In this document: piece by piece, positions 34,932 through 43,042 of the stretch
Numbering within the stretch: the stretch's first letter is position 1
How the letters are laid out: the number at the start of each line of letters is the position of its first letter
Assembly (NCBI GenBank): GCA_034408855.1
Contig: JAWXCK010000294.1
Location: 49,197 to 113,196, forward strand
Length of the DNA: 64,000 nucleotides
Direction of reading: 5' to 3'
Source: JAIYDQ01 sp034408855
GTDB taxonomy: Bacteria > Planctomycetota > Planctomycetia > Pirellulales > Pirellulaceae
Made by a program: the position numbers and the translations under genes
The notes under the pieces: model-generated
What the model was told of the DNA's origin: nothing
Seen by the model: only the letters and a program-made list of their open reading frames with translations
Database searches by the model: none

Positions 34932-35932
34932 CGATCCAAGGTTGCTAGCGATGCGACGATCGTTGTGTCGCTAGGTAACTTTGCATTCGCGGCTGCGGTA
35001 AGAAATACTCGAGCCCTTGAAGGCTGTCCATCCAATGCAAGGAGTGCCGACAAGGCTGTGTATTCAGCGGTTGGCTTGGCATTTTTCAGTGCGGACTGAG
35101 CCAGTCGATTCATCGCATCGTCGATCGATGCATTCTTGGTAGACTTAACATAGGCTCGCAAAGAACCACCAGGCAATTGTCGAACACTAAAGCGATCACC
35201 CGATTTTTCGGCACGGTCAATAAAGGCGACGATTTGGTTTGCCTCTCGACCGCTCACGGCTGCCAGTAGGGCGGCCCGCCAATAGATTTCACTTGGCAGT
35301 TGATCGCGAACTTGGATTAGATGTTCGCAAGCTTTCAGCCCTTCGTCGACACCTCCCTGCTGAACCATCAAGTCGATCAATTCGACAGCAGATGCTAACC
35401 AAGGAGCCTGTTTGGATGGCACTGCAACCGTGGAAATCTGTTGAGGCTGACTGGTAGCGCAGAAAGGGACTCTCGGTAGCGGACCGAAGATTGGCGAGAC
35501 TCGCGGAACAGAATAAAAGACCGGAGTTGGATTTACAGGCCGGTAAAAAATCGGTGGATAATACGTACTGGAATAGATCGGCGGGCAGTAGTATGACGAG
35601 TAAAAAGAAGGAGCGTAGAACGAGCTATAAAAACTCGGTGTAAAGTTTACGAACGTTGACCGATAACTTAGACACCTTGGATTTGCAAAGCCAAACGACG
35701 GAGCAAAGCTTGAAGCGTAAAAAGAACCGCCATAGTTTCCAAAGCCGCTGGTTCTAAATCCGCCCCCCATGCCGTACGCCCCCCAACTCGAAAAACCACC
35801 ATGGCCAAACGAGTGACAATGATGGCTCCACGCCTGAACGTCGCTTGGCTTTGAGAGCATCGCTGCCAATGCGAGAACTAGGCCCGCTAGCGTCTTATTG
35901 GAACGATGTATGGTTGAACAAGAACGAAGCAT
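34928..35932 (-). CDS. Secreted protein with Tyr/Ser/Phe/Pro-rich region and helical repeat domain
   Basis: A 334-residue protein with a signal peptide (LAGLVLALAAMLSKPSDVQA). Residues about 35-75 are Gly/Ser/Phe-rich; about 85-150 are strongly enriched in Tyr, Ser, Phe and Pro (PSFYSSFYAPSFYSSYY). From about 175 a helical domain looks TPR-like (ASAVELIDLMVQQGGVDEGLKACEHLI). Low-complexity aromatic segments of this kind are common in surface proteins of planctomycetes. No function is known. It shares stop-codon bases with the convergent haem protein gene. Confidence 0.72.
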   Translation of the reverse strand: MLRSCSTIHRSNKTLAGLVLALAAMLSKPSDVQAWSHHCHSFGHGGFSSWGAYGMGGGFRTSGFGNYGGSFYASSFAPSFGFANPRCLSYRSTFVNFTPSFYSSFYAPSFYSSYYCPPIYSSTYYPPIFYRPVNPTPVFYSVPRVSPIFGPLPRVPFCATSQPQQISTVAVPSKQAPWLASAVELIDLMVQQGGVDEGLKACEHLIQVRDQLPSEIYWRAALLAAVSGREANQIVAFIDRAEKSGDRFSVRQLPGGSLRAYVKSTKNASIDDAMNRLAQSALKNAKPTAEYTALSALLALDGQPSRARVFLTAAANAKLPSDTTIVASLATLDR

Positions 35933-36099
35933 GGTTCGGTCCCCCGAAAAAAATGTCCGGCAAAAAACAAAACGACTTGATGGTGCTAAGCGTTTTTCAG
36001 ATCTTCGTTCCTTATTCTACCCCATTCCACATGGTAGAGTACGCCGTCGGCTCAAATTTCAACGGTCGTTTTAGGCCCTATCGATATTGACTAGGAAAT

Positions 36100-36453
36100 A
36101 TGAAGAACGATTCAAATCACGCCAAAATGATTGCAATCGACGCCCAAGCGAGTCACGTTTGGATGGTGCGCGCATTTCTCAAGCACAGCGACGAAGCCGT
36201 TGACGACGAAGAGCTAGCAGAAGTCCATCGAGATTTATACGATTTTATGTTGGCAGTCGGGCCAGCGATCGAAGCCGACGATCCAGCTCAGTATCTGCAT
36301 CTGGCGAATAAGAAATTCTCAAAGCTTCGCAAAGCTGCTAAGTTATTTGCCGAGATCCAACCCGAGGTTTCTGGTCATACGAATTTTCGAATGGCCGCGA
36401 AATCCTTGACGGCAGCCGTCCAAGTGATCAGCGAGATCCTCGCTTCCGATTAA
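36100..36453 (+). CDS. Small helical protein, function unknown
   Basis: A 117-residue acidic protein without signal peptide or membrane segment. It appears wholly alpha-helical (VWMVRAFLKHSDEAVDDEELAEVHRDLYDFMLAV...). I recognise no family. The region upstream (35933-36099) has no clear promoter. The open frame has no better competitor on either strand and codon use looks ordinary, so coding is likely. Confidence 0.6.
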   Translation: MKNDSNHAKMIAIDAQASHVWMVRAFLKHSDEAVDDEELAEVHRDLYDFMLAVGPAIEADDPAQYLHLANKKFSKLRKAAKLFAEIQPEVSGHTNFRMAAKSLTAAVQVISEILASD

Positions 36454-36499
36454 ACATTTGATTGATCGGTTCGCGAACGTGGCTTCCAGCTTGCGAACC

Positions 36500-37675
36500 T
36501 CATTCATCGGCACCGAGTGTCACAGGAACATCAACCTGACGACCTTGGCGAATAACGGTAACTCGCACTACGTCGCCTGCCTTCTTCGATTCGATTACAT
36601 TTAAGAAATCATCGGCGGTCTTCACCGGTGATCCGTCGACACCGATGATAAGGTCCGCCGAACTTTGATCGATCGAGTATTGTTCGAATACCAATGGGCC
36701 ACGTTGGATTCGGCGAGGTGTGACTTTTACCCCTTGCAATCCAGCTTTTTCGGCTGGTCCGCCTGGGGTAGTGCGGCGAATCAGCAATCCTTGTCGCGAT
36801 TCAAAGGCTTCGATAATCCCTATCGTCGGTCTCGATACTTTTCCGTTCTGAATCAGTTGTGGAACCACACGCGCGATCGTGTTTGAAGGGATTGCAAATC
36901 CAATCCCCGCATTGTCGCCGGTGCTCGTCGCGATCGCTGTATTGATACCGATCAATTGGCCTCGAGAATTGAGCAAAGGACCGCCTGAATTGCCTTGATT
37001 CAATGCCGCGTCAATCTGAATGATCGACTTCATTTTTCGTCGGGTCTTCGACGTGATCAATCGATTGAGGCTCGATATAATCCCAGTGCTCATCGTTCGG
37101 TCGTAGCCAAACGGATTCCCGATCGCGATGATGTGCTGGCCAACTCGCAGCGACGAAGAGTCACCAAATGCGATCGGAAAAAGTGACTCTTCAGGCGCAG
37201 AAATCCGGAGTACGGCTATGTCATTGTCGGCATCATGACCGACGAGAATAGCTGGGTAGGAATCGCCGGTAAACAATGTCACGTTAATCTCACGCGCACC
37301 GTCGATGACATGGAAGTTCGTGGCAATGTGCCCCAAGCGATCGATAATGGCCCCGCTCCCACTCCCTTCGACGGCGGATTCGGTAAAGAACGAAGTCTGA
37401 CGAATCAGCTTGGTCGATATATTCACAACGCCTCGATTGCATAATTCGTAGACGTTGATGTTGATGATTTCTTCCGGTGACTGCTCCGGCCAAGCAACCG
37501 GGCTAGTGGGATTCGCCGCGCTATTGGGCACTACCGCCGCAAAAGGCGAGACAGACGCAGGCGACGGTGCAAGCTGGCCGAATACTCCGATAGGTTGAGT
37601 CTGCGAGTGAAAAAGCCAACCGATAAGAACGCCTGCGTTGAGCAACGCAAGTGCGATAATCGCACGTCGAATCAT
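36500..37675 (-). CDS. DegP/HtrA-type serine protease with PDZ domain
   Basis: Envelope protease of about 391 residues from the ATG at 37675. An N-terminal hydrophobic anchor (ALALLNAGVLIGWLF) is followed by a Pro/Ser linker and an S1C trypsin-like domain. The catalytic triad is visible: His about 122 in ATNFHVIDGA, Asp about 152 in DNDIAVLRI, Ser about 230 in GNSGGPLLN. A single PDZ domain follows, with GLLIRRTTPGGPAEKAGLQGV and the substrate-binding end KAGDVVRVTVIRQGRQVDVPVTL. Relatives degrade or refold misfolded envelope proteins. The frame is open to 37684. Confidence 0.93.
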   Translation of the reverse strand: MIRRAIIALALLNAGVLIGWLFHSQTQPIGVFGQLAPSPASVSPFAAVVPNSAANPTSPVAWPEQSPEEIININVYELCNRGVVNISTKLIRQTSFFTESAVEGSGSGAIIDRLGHIATNFHVIDGAREINVTLFTGDSYPAILVGHDADNDIAVLRISAPEESLFPIAFGDSSSLRVGQHIIAIGNPFGYDRTMSTGIISSLNRLITSKTRRKMKSIIQIDAALNQGNSGGPLLNSRGQLIGINTAIATSTGDNAGIGFAIPSNTIARVVPQLIQNGKVSRPTIGIIEAFESRQGLLIRRTTPGGPAEKAGLQGVKVTPRRIQRGPLVFEQYSIDQSSADLIIGVDGSPVKTADDFLNVIESKKAGDVVRVTVIRQGRQVDVPVTLGADE

Positions 37676-37715
37676 CAATACCATCCAAAAAACGAGGAAC
37701 TATTCAATGGGAAGG

Positions 37716-37731
37716 ATTCCATCAATGGAAT
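37716..37731. promoter_or_regulatory. Inverted repeat in the protease/chelatase divergent spacer
   Basis: ATTCCAT and ATGGAAT separated by two bases, a perfect 16-bp inverted repeat in the spacer between the DegP-like gene and the CbiX gene. A nearby ATTCAATGGGAA adds a partial third copy. Possible operator; no regulator is known. Confidence 0.35.
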
Positions 37732-37859
37732 ATTTGTGGTCACAGATCAACGCTTCTGTTGTACTATGACGTTTCTGCTATGTGTCCATTGTACCGCGAA
37801 ATCGATTTTGGTTAGTGTTTAGAACCAAGCGATTTTTTACTCATCGAGTTTGCTAGCTG

Positions 37860-38756
37860 ATGTGGGAAAGATTTAAAGCATTGCAATGTGGACTCTTGGT
37901 CGTTGGACATGGTACGCGACTTGCCAGCGGTGCGCGTCAGCTATTGGATCTTGCAACGCAAATTCGCCAGCTTGTTCCTGAGGTTCCCGTCGAAGCAAGC
38001 TTTCTCGAACTTTGTGAGCCAACCATTTTGGATGGCGTAGTAAGTTTGCAAAGGCAAGGTGTTCGTCAGTTGATGGTGATACCGGTTCTACTCTTCGAAG
38101 CCGCTCACGCGCAGTCCGACATTCCCGACGCAGTAAGGAAGGCGGTAACAGAACGGGGAATGACGGTGATCTGTCAGACGACGCCACTGGGAAATAACGC
38201 CGCAACGATCGATTTATCCGAACGCAGATTCATGGAAGCATTGCGATGCCAGCAGTCGAAAGGTTGTCTCGAAGCAGGAGCATGTCCACAAGTCGCCGAA
38301 TGCTTTGAAAATCACGATGAAAGTCGAAAACTGGGGAACTCCGAAATAATCGGCGGAAAAATTGGACTCGCTATGATCGGTCGCGGATCGAGCGACCCAT
38401 TTGCCATCGCTCAAATGAAATCTTTTACGGCTCATCGATTGGCACAAAGCAAGGTTCCCATCGCATGGGCCGAAACCGGCTTTTTTGCAGGCAGTGACTT
38501 GACCGTCGATGAGATTTTGCTGCACGCTTTAGGCTCTGGTTGCGAGACGATCGTTGTCCAACCGCACCTGCTGTTCGAAGGCGAACTCGTGCAGCAACTC
38601 CGACAAAAAGTCGCGGAGTATCAACAATCCAGCCCGAAACAGCGATGGTTGGTGCCTCCGACACTAGGCGCCGATCCGCACTTAGCCAAAGCTTTTTACC
38701 TGTTAGCCAATGAAGCGATCAGGGAATTTTGCTTGACCGGTGACAAACTACATTAA
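37860..38756 (+). CDS. cbiX: Sirohydrochlorin chelatase (CbiX, two-domain form)
   Basis: Cytosolic class II chelatase that inserts cobalt or iron into sirohydrochlorin on the way to cobalamin or sirohaem. The first half has the catalytic histidines in LLVVGHGTR and FEAAHAQSDIP; the second half repeats the fold with MIGRGSSDPF and PHLLFEGELVQQL. Tandem CbiX domains of this kind with GRGSSDP in the second half are familiar for the long form. The Cys-rich CLEAGACPQVAEC linker near the middle could bind metal or a cluster. The genome also uses B12 (nrdJ in this window), consistent with a cobalt role. Confidence 0.88.
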   Translation: MWERFKALQCGLLVVGHGTRLASGARQLLDLATQIRQLVPEVPVEASFLELCEPTILDGVVSLQRQGVRQLMVIPVLLFEAAHAQSDIPDAVRKAVTERGMTVICQTTPLGNNAATIDLSERRFMEALRCQQSKGCLEAGACPQVAECFENHDESRKLGNSEIIGGKIGLAMIGRGSSDPFAIAQMKSFTAHRLAQSKVPIAWAETGFFAGSDLTVDEILLHALGSGCETIVVQPHLLFEGELVQQLRQKVAEYQQSSPKQRWLVPPTLGADPHLAKAFYLLANEAIREFCLTGDKLH

Positions 38757-39002
38757 GTGTCGTAAGCTTCCAGATTCCGATCCTCACCCATTCCCAGTTC
38801 CCAGTTCCAGATGCAAGGTAAGCTGGAAACGATCTCCACCTGAATTACCACGGTGACTTTGAGCACTCATGTTGCTACCGACGGGGAGAAGTCGTACGAT
38901 AAGGGTACAAATTGCCTTGGAGGATTATTTCGCCCAGGCTACTTAAATTAATGTAAATTCGAACCTGCGGCTCCTTTCATTACAATCGTCAGGGAACAAG
39001 CG
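38757..39002. other. Intergenic region before the Prc-type protease
   Basis: 246 bp without a supported gene. A short tandem of CCCAGTT (about 38791-38804) is present. The protease ATG at 39003 has CAGGGA nine bases upstream as a weak ribosome binding site. No clear promoter pair or terminator is seen. Confidence 0.45.
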
Positions 39003-41093
39003 ATGGCATGCATTGAAGATAGACCTTTTTCATTGAGATTCTCTAGCATTTTCGGATGTGTCTTAGGGTGTTGGCTTTCGCTTCATAGCTCTTTGGTGCT
39101 CGCAGAACAACTCCCCCGAGTCGCAGCAGCCAATGGGCCACGTGCCGAAGACAGGATGATCACGAAGGCCGTCCGCGAAAACGTTGCTGGCCTTCACATT
39201 ACCCATCGCCCTTTCGACGACGAGCTTTCCCAACGCGGCTTTGACCACTTCTTTAAAGAGCTCGATCCGATGAAGCAGTATTTTTTGCAAGCGGACATCG
39301 ATGAGTTTCAGCCATTTCGAAAAAAGCTCGATGACAATCTACTGAAAAACGACATCCAATTTGCTTATGACGTCTACAAACGCTTGCTAGAACGTATGGA
39401 GAAAATCATTCCCGTCATTCACAAGCTGATCGATATGCCGCATGACTTTACCATCGATGAATCGATCGTCGTCGATCGCAAGTCGGTGGAGTATGCCAAG
39501 AACTTTCAGGAATCCGAAGAGCGGTGGCGCAAGCAGATCAAGTATTTCCTCTTGGCCTTGAAAGCTGACGAAAAGACCGACGAACAAGCCCGAGAGCAAT
39601 TACATCGTCGCTATCGAACGATCGAAAAATATCGGAAGGACATGGACGTCTACGAGTTGTTGGAATTGTTTTTGAGCAGCATGACCGAATCGCTCGACCC
39701 GCACACCAATTACATGGCCCCTCGGGCTCAGGATAATTTCAAGATTCAACTGGGACTCAAGTTGGACGGAATTGGTGCGCAGTTGAAGTCGGAAGACGGA
39801 ACAACGGTCATTTCAAGTACGGTACCTGGCGGCGCGGCAGATAGAGACGGTCGACTCAAACCAGGCGATCAGATTATCGGCGTAGGTCAGGAAGGAAGTG
39901 ATGAAATGGTCGATGTTGTCGATATGAAGCTAGACGACGTAGTTTCAATGATTCGTGGTCCTGCCGGTACCAAAGTTCGACTCAAAGTACAGCCGAAAGT
40001 CGGCACCGAAACGCTTACCTACGACATTACTCGCGCAAAAATTGAACTTACCGACAGTGCCGCACGCGGCGAAATCTTGGAACGAGGAATGCGACCGGAC
40101 GGCAAGCCCTATCAAGTTGGCTATATTGAACTTCCAAGTTTCTATCTCGATATGGAAGCTTCCCGACAAGGTGCGGCCAATGTGCGAAGCACGACTGCGG
40201 ACGTTCAAGCAATTCTAGAACGATTCCAACAAGCCCACGTCGATGTCGTGGTATTGGATCTCAGTCGAAATGGTGGCGGTTCACTCCAGGAAGCGATAAG
40301 TTGTACTGGACTGTTTATCACCAGTGGACCGGTCGTTCAAGTAAAGAATTATAACGGCGAAGTGAACAGCTACGACGATGATAATTCAAGCGTCGCTTGG
40401 GACGGTCCTTTGGTGATCATGACGAGCAAGTTGAGCGCTAGTGCCAGCGAGATTTTTGCCGGTGCCATCAAGGACTACAATCGAGGTATCGTGGTTGGTG
40501 ATCCAACGTCACACGGCAAAGGCACCGTGCAGACCTTGGTCGATGTAGGCGAATTGATTTTCAAAAACGCGGCCAAGCCCTACGGAGCGCTTAAGCTCAC
40601 CATTCAACAGTTCTATCTCCCAGATGGACGCAGCACTCAGCTTGAAGGCGTCGCAGCGGATGTCGTGTTGCCTTCGATGACTGCAAATATTGAGGGACTT
40701 TCAGAATCGGATTTGGATTTCGCTTTGCCGATGGACAAGGTGACCAAGCAACCTCACGATAACTACGGCTTAATCGATAGCGCGGTTCGCGCAGAGCTTG
40801 CGAAACAGTCGAGCGAACGCGTGAGCAATTCAGAGGACTTTGCTAAACTCAACCGCCGAATTGCTTTTTACTTGAAGCAGAAAAACGAGAAAACCGCTTC
40901 GGTGAAAGAATCGGAATTCATGGCTAAACGAGCTGAATTTGATTCAGAAAAGGAAGAGGAAGATCTGATGAAGAAGCAAGAAGCAAGCAAGGAAAAGATC
41001 TTCGACGATTCGTTTTACAATGAAGAAGTTCTCAATATTTCGATCGACTATACGAAAGCCTTGAGTCTGCGAAAGCTTGCAAAAGCAAGATGA
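39003..41093 (+). CDS. Carboxy-terminal processing (tail-specific) protease, Prc-like
   Basis: S41 serine protease of 696 residues, exported (signal FSSIFGCVLGCWLSLHSSLVLA). It has a long N-terminal helical domain, a PDZ domain (about 245-335), and the protease core. By alignment from memory to E. coli Prc the catalytic residues are Ser480 in SASASEIF, Asp491 and Lys506 in SHGKGTVQT. A C-terminal extension with many Glu/Lys residues matches the DUF3340-type tail. It would trim or degrade envelope proteins from the C-terminus. It overlaps xseA by ATGA, so the two are translated together. Confidence 0.94.
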   Translation: MACIEDRPFSLRFSSIFGCVLGCWLSLHSSLVLAEQLPRVAAANGPRAEDRMITKAVRENVAGLHITHRPFDDELSQRGFDHFFKELDPMKQYFLQADIDEFQPFRKKLDDNLLKNDIQFAYDVYKRLLERMEKIIPVIHKLIDMPHDFTIDESIVVDRKSVEYAKNFQESEERWRKQIKYFLLALKADEKTDEQAREQLHRRYRTIEKYRKDMDVYELLELFLSSMTESLDPHTNYMAPRAQDNFKIQLGLKLDGIGAQLKSEDGTTVISSTVPGGAADRDGRLKPGDQIIGVGQEGSDEMVDVVDMKLDDVVSMIRGPAGTKVRLKVQPKVGTETLTYDITRAKIELTDSAARGEILERGMRPDGKPYQVGYIELPSFYLDMEASRQGAANVRSTTADVQAILERFQQAHVDVVVLDLSRNGGGSLQEAISCTGLFITSGPVVQVKNYNGEVNSYDDDNSSVAWDGPLVIMTSKLSASASEIFAGAIKDYNRGIVVGDPTSHGKGTVQTLVDVGELIFKNAAKPYGALKLTIQQFYLPDGRSTQLEGVAADVVLPSMTANIEGLSESDLDFALPMDKVTKQPHDNYGLIDSAVRAELAKQSSERVSNSEDFAKLNRRIAFYLKQKNEKTASVKESEFMAKRAEFDSEKEEEDLMKKQEASKEKIFDDSFYNEEVLNISIDYTKALSLRKLAKAR

Positions 41094-42397
41094 CGCGATT
41101 TTTGTGGGACGACGCGGGTTTTGAGCCCGATCCACGGACCCCTAAGACCAAGCGACAGGAATCTGCCGCCCCCAAACCGCCGGCGCCTGGATCTGATCCG
41201 GGAACGCCGGTAACCGTTACGCAGTTGAATACTTGGATTGCGGCTGCAATCGACGAGAAGATCAAGAAAATTTGGATTGCGGGTGAGATTTCCGATTATT
41301 CGCAACCGAGAAGCGGGCATATCTACTTGACGCTCAAGGATGAAACATCGCAGATTCGCGCCGTAATCTGGCGTTCGGCTGCGGAGCGACTCAAATTTCA
41401 GTTAGAGGACGGCCAATCGGTTATCGGCTACGGTCGCGTCGACGTTTACTCGCCACGTGGCTCCTACCAAATCGTACTCGACAAAGTTGAACCGCAGGGA
41501 ATCGGAGCATTGCAGTTAGCCTTTCGGCAATTGCACGATCGAATGGCGAAGCAAGGATTCTTCGATCTAGAAAAGAAACGGCCGCTCCCTGCTTTTCCGC
41601 GACGACTTGGTTTCGTAACGAGCCCAAGTGGTGCGGCACTTCAAGATTTCTTAGAGGTTGCGAAACGGCGTTGGCCTGGTATCGAAATCATTGTCATTCC
41701 ATCGCGTGTTCAGGGAGAGGGAGCTGCCGACGAAATTGCCAAAGGCATTGAAATCGCTCAGCGACTTCGACCGAAGCTTGATGTCTTGGTCGTGGGTCGC
41801 GGTGGCGGCTCGATGGAGGATCTATGGTGCTTCAACGAAGAAGTCGTCGTGAGGGCAATTGCGTCGAGCAAGATTCCTACCGTATCGGCCGTTGGTCACG
41901 AAATCGACGTGACGTTGTGCGATCTTGCAGCCGACCTCCGAGCCTTAACACCGAGCGAAGCAGCCGAACGCATTTTGCCTAGCCAAGAAGAGCTGCACGG
42001 TGTACTTGCTAATTTCCAGGGCCGCATGGCTCGAGCGATGCTGTCGATGATTGAGCATTATCGGATTCGACTCGATGGCTTGCGTCATCGACCGGTGCTG
42101 ATGCGCCCCGACGAAACGATCCAGCGTCGAATTCAACGATTAGACGAACTAAATCTTCGACTCGATCAAGCGGTGGATCGGCGGCTGGTCGAGTTAAGGC
42201 ATCGTCTTGCCACGCAAGCGGCAACTTTGGAAGCGCTAAGCCCAATTCGTACGCTGCATCGAGGTTACAGTATAAGCCGTGACCTTGAATCGGGTCGAAT
42301 TATTCGAGATGCTTCGATGGTCAAAGCAGGCCAGACTATCGAAACGCAGATCGAGGACTCACTCATCGAAAGTGTCGTTTCGAAGGTTCGTAAATGA
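41090..42397 (+). CDS. xseA: Exodeoxyribonuclease VII large subunit
   Basis: Large subunit of the single-strand exonuclease that degrades DNA to short oligonucleotides. The OB-fold domain shows IWIAGEISDYSQPRSGHIYLTLKDE; the catalytic domain has RLGFVTSPSGAALQDFL, VLVVGRGGGSMEDLWCFNEE and ISAVGHE-like PTVSAVGHEIDVTLCDLAADLRALTPSEAAE. The C-terminal coiled coil follows. At 435 residues it includes about 35 extra Pro-rich residues at the start. The small subunit gene xseB is not adjacent. The start overlaps the protease gene by 4 bp. Confidence 0.96.
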   Translation: MTRFLWDDAGFEPDPRTPKTKRQESAAPKPPAPGSDPGTPVTVTQLNTWIAAAIDEKIKKIWIAGEISDYSQPRSGHIYLTLKDETSQIRAVIWRSAAERLKFQLEDGQSVIGYGRVDVYSPRGSYQIVLDKVEPQGIGALQLAFRQLHDRMAKQGFFDLEKKRPLPAFPRRLGFVTSPSGAALQDFLEVAKRRWPGIEIIVIPSRVQGEGAADEIAKGIEIAQRLRPKLDVLVVGRGGGSMEDLWCFNEEVVVRAIASSKIPTVSAVGHEIDVTLCDLAADLRALTPSEAAERILPSQEELHGVLANFQGRMARAMLSMIEHYRIRLDGLRHRPVLMRPDETIQRRIQRLDELNLRLDQAVDRRLVELRHRLATQAATLEALSPIRTLHRGYSISRDLESGRIIRDASMVKAGQTIETQIEDSLIESVVSKVRK

Positions 42398-42439
42398 AGT
42401 GAATATGCCGCTCAAATTCGCGTTTTTGGAGTCGATTTT

Positions 42440-42520
42440 GTAGCGGTGCGGCGCAAGCCGCCCGGTGTGCATCTAATGTTATCGTCGCTTTCACCGGACG
42501 GCTCGCGCCGTGCCGCTTAC
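42440..42520. repeat. REP/BIME-like inverted repeat
   Basis: Two arms of about 28 bases face each other across 24 bases: 42440-42467 (starting GTAGCGGTGCGGCGCAAGCC) and 42492-42520 (ending GCGCCGTGCCGCTTAC). The arms match at nearly all positions, with differences that keep pairing by G-U. The element fills the spacer between the convergent xseA and DUF3467 genes and could act as a bidirectional terminator or mRNA stabiliser. I recall similar GCGGCACGGCGCGAGCCGTC units as dispersed repeats in planctomycete genomes. Confidence 0.8.
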
Positions 42521-42537
42521 AATTTCATCGAGAAAAT

Positions 42538-42897
42538 CTACGATTGAATGCGGAGTCGCTTTTGGATATCGGTTTCAAGCACGCCAAAGACGGATTCATG
42601 GCGTTGTACCGACATCTGCAATGCAGCCAACAGTCGCTTGGCAGTGTAGAAATTCAAAATGATGCGTTGCTGAACAACAATCGGATCCTTTGGAATTCCG
42701 ACCGGTTGTGGATTGAGTCCAAAATCGACGATCAATTCTTCTGGCGATCCAGTCACGCGGCAAAAATTCGCGTAGCACGAAATTGCATTGTCGTCCTTTA
42801 CTTGAACTTGGATGTTCTGCTGCTGAGCTTGTCGCGCAGCCGCTTGGCTTGCCAGTGCCGAATCATCGGTACTGGTCGTTGTTTCTTCGCTGGACAT
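42538..42897 (-). CDS. DUF3467 protein
   Basis: A 119-residue protein matching the DUF3467 family: after a Ser/Thr/Gln-rich start it shows ISCYANFCRVTGSPEELIVDFGLNP and VVQQRIILNFYTAKRLLAALQMSVQRHESVFG. The family is widespread, small and of unknown function; the fold appears beta then helix. It lies 145 bp downstream of the M50/HlyD gene in the same direction and may or may not belong to that cluster. Confidence 0.88.
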   Translation of the reverse strand: MSSEETTTSTDDSALASQAAARQAQQQNIQVQVKDDNAISCYANFCRVTGSPEELIVDFGLNPQPVGIPKDPIVVQQRIILNFYTAKRLLAALQMSVQRHESVFGVLETDIQKRLRIQS

Positions 42898-43042
42898 AAA
42901 TGCTGTCTCCTAAATTGGAAATTGGAAAATTAATTGACGGTAGACTATCTTTTTATCACGCGGAACGTGGCATGCCATCCACGAACACCAAATCTTATCA
43001 ATAAATCGCTAAGTTTTATACATGAGAACTGGTACGATACGA

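Noticed and set aside
37716..37731. Link between the ATTCCAT repeat here and the palindrome at 29602
   Set aside because: Both contain TCCATT-like arms but in different order and spacing, so a common regulator is not supported.
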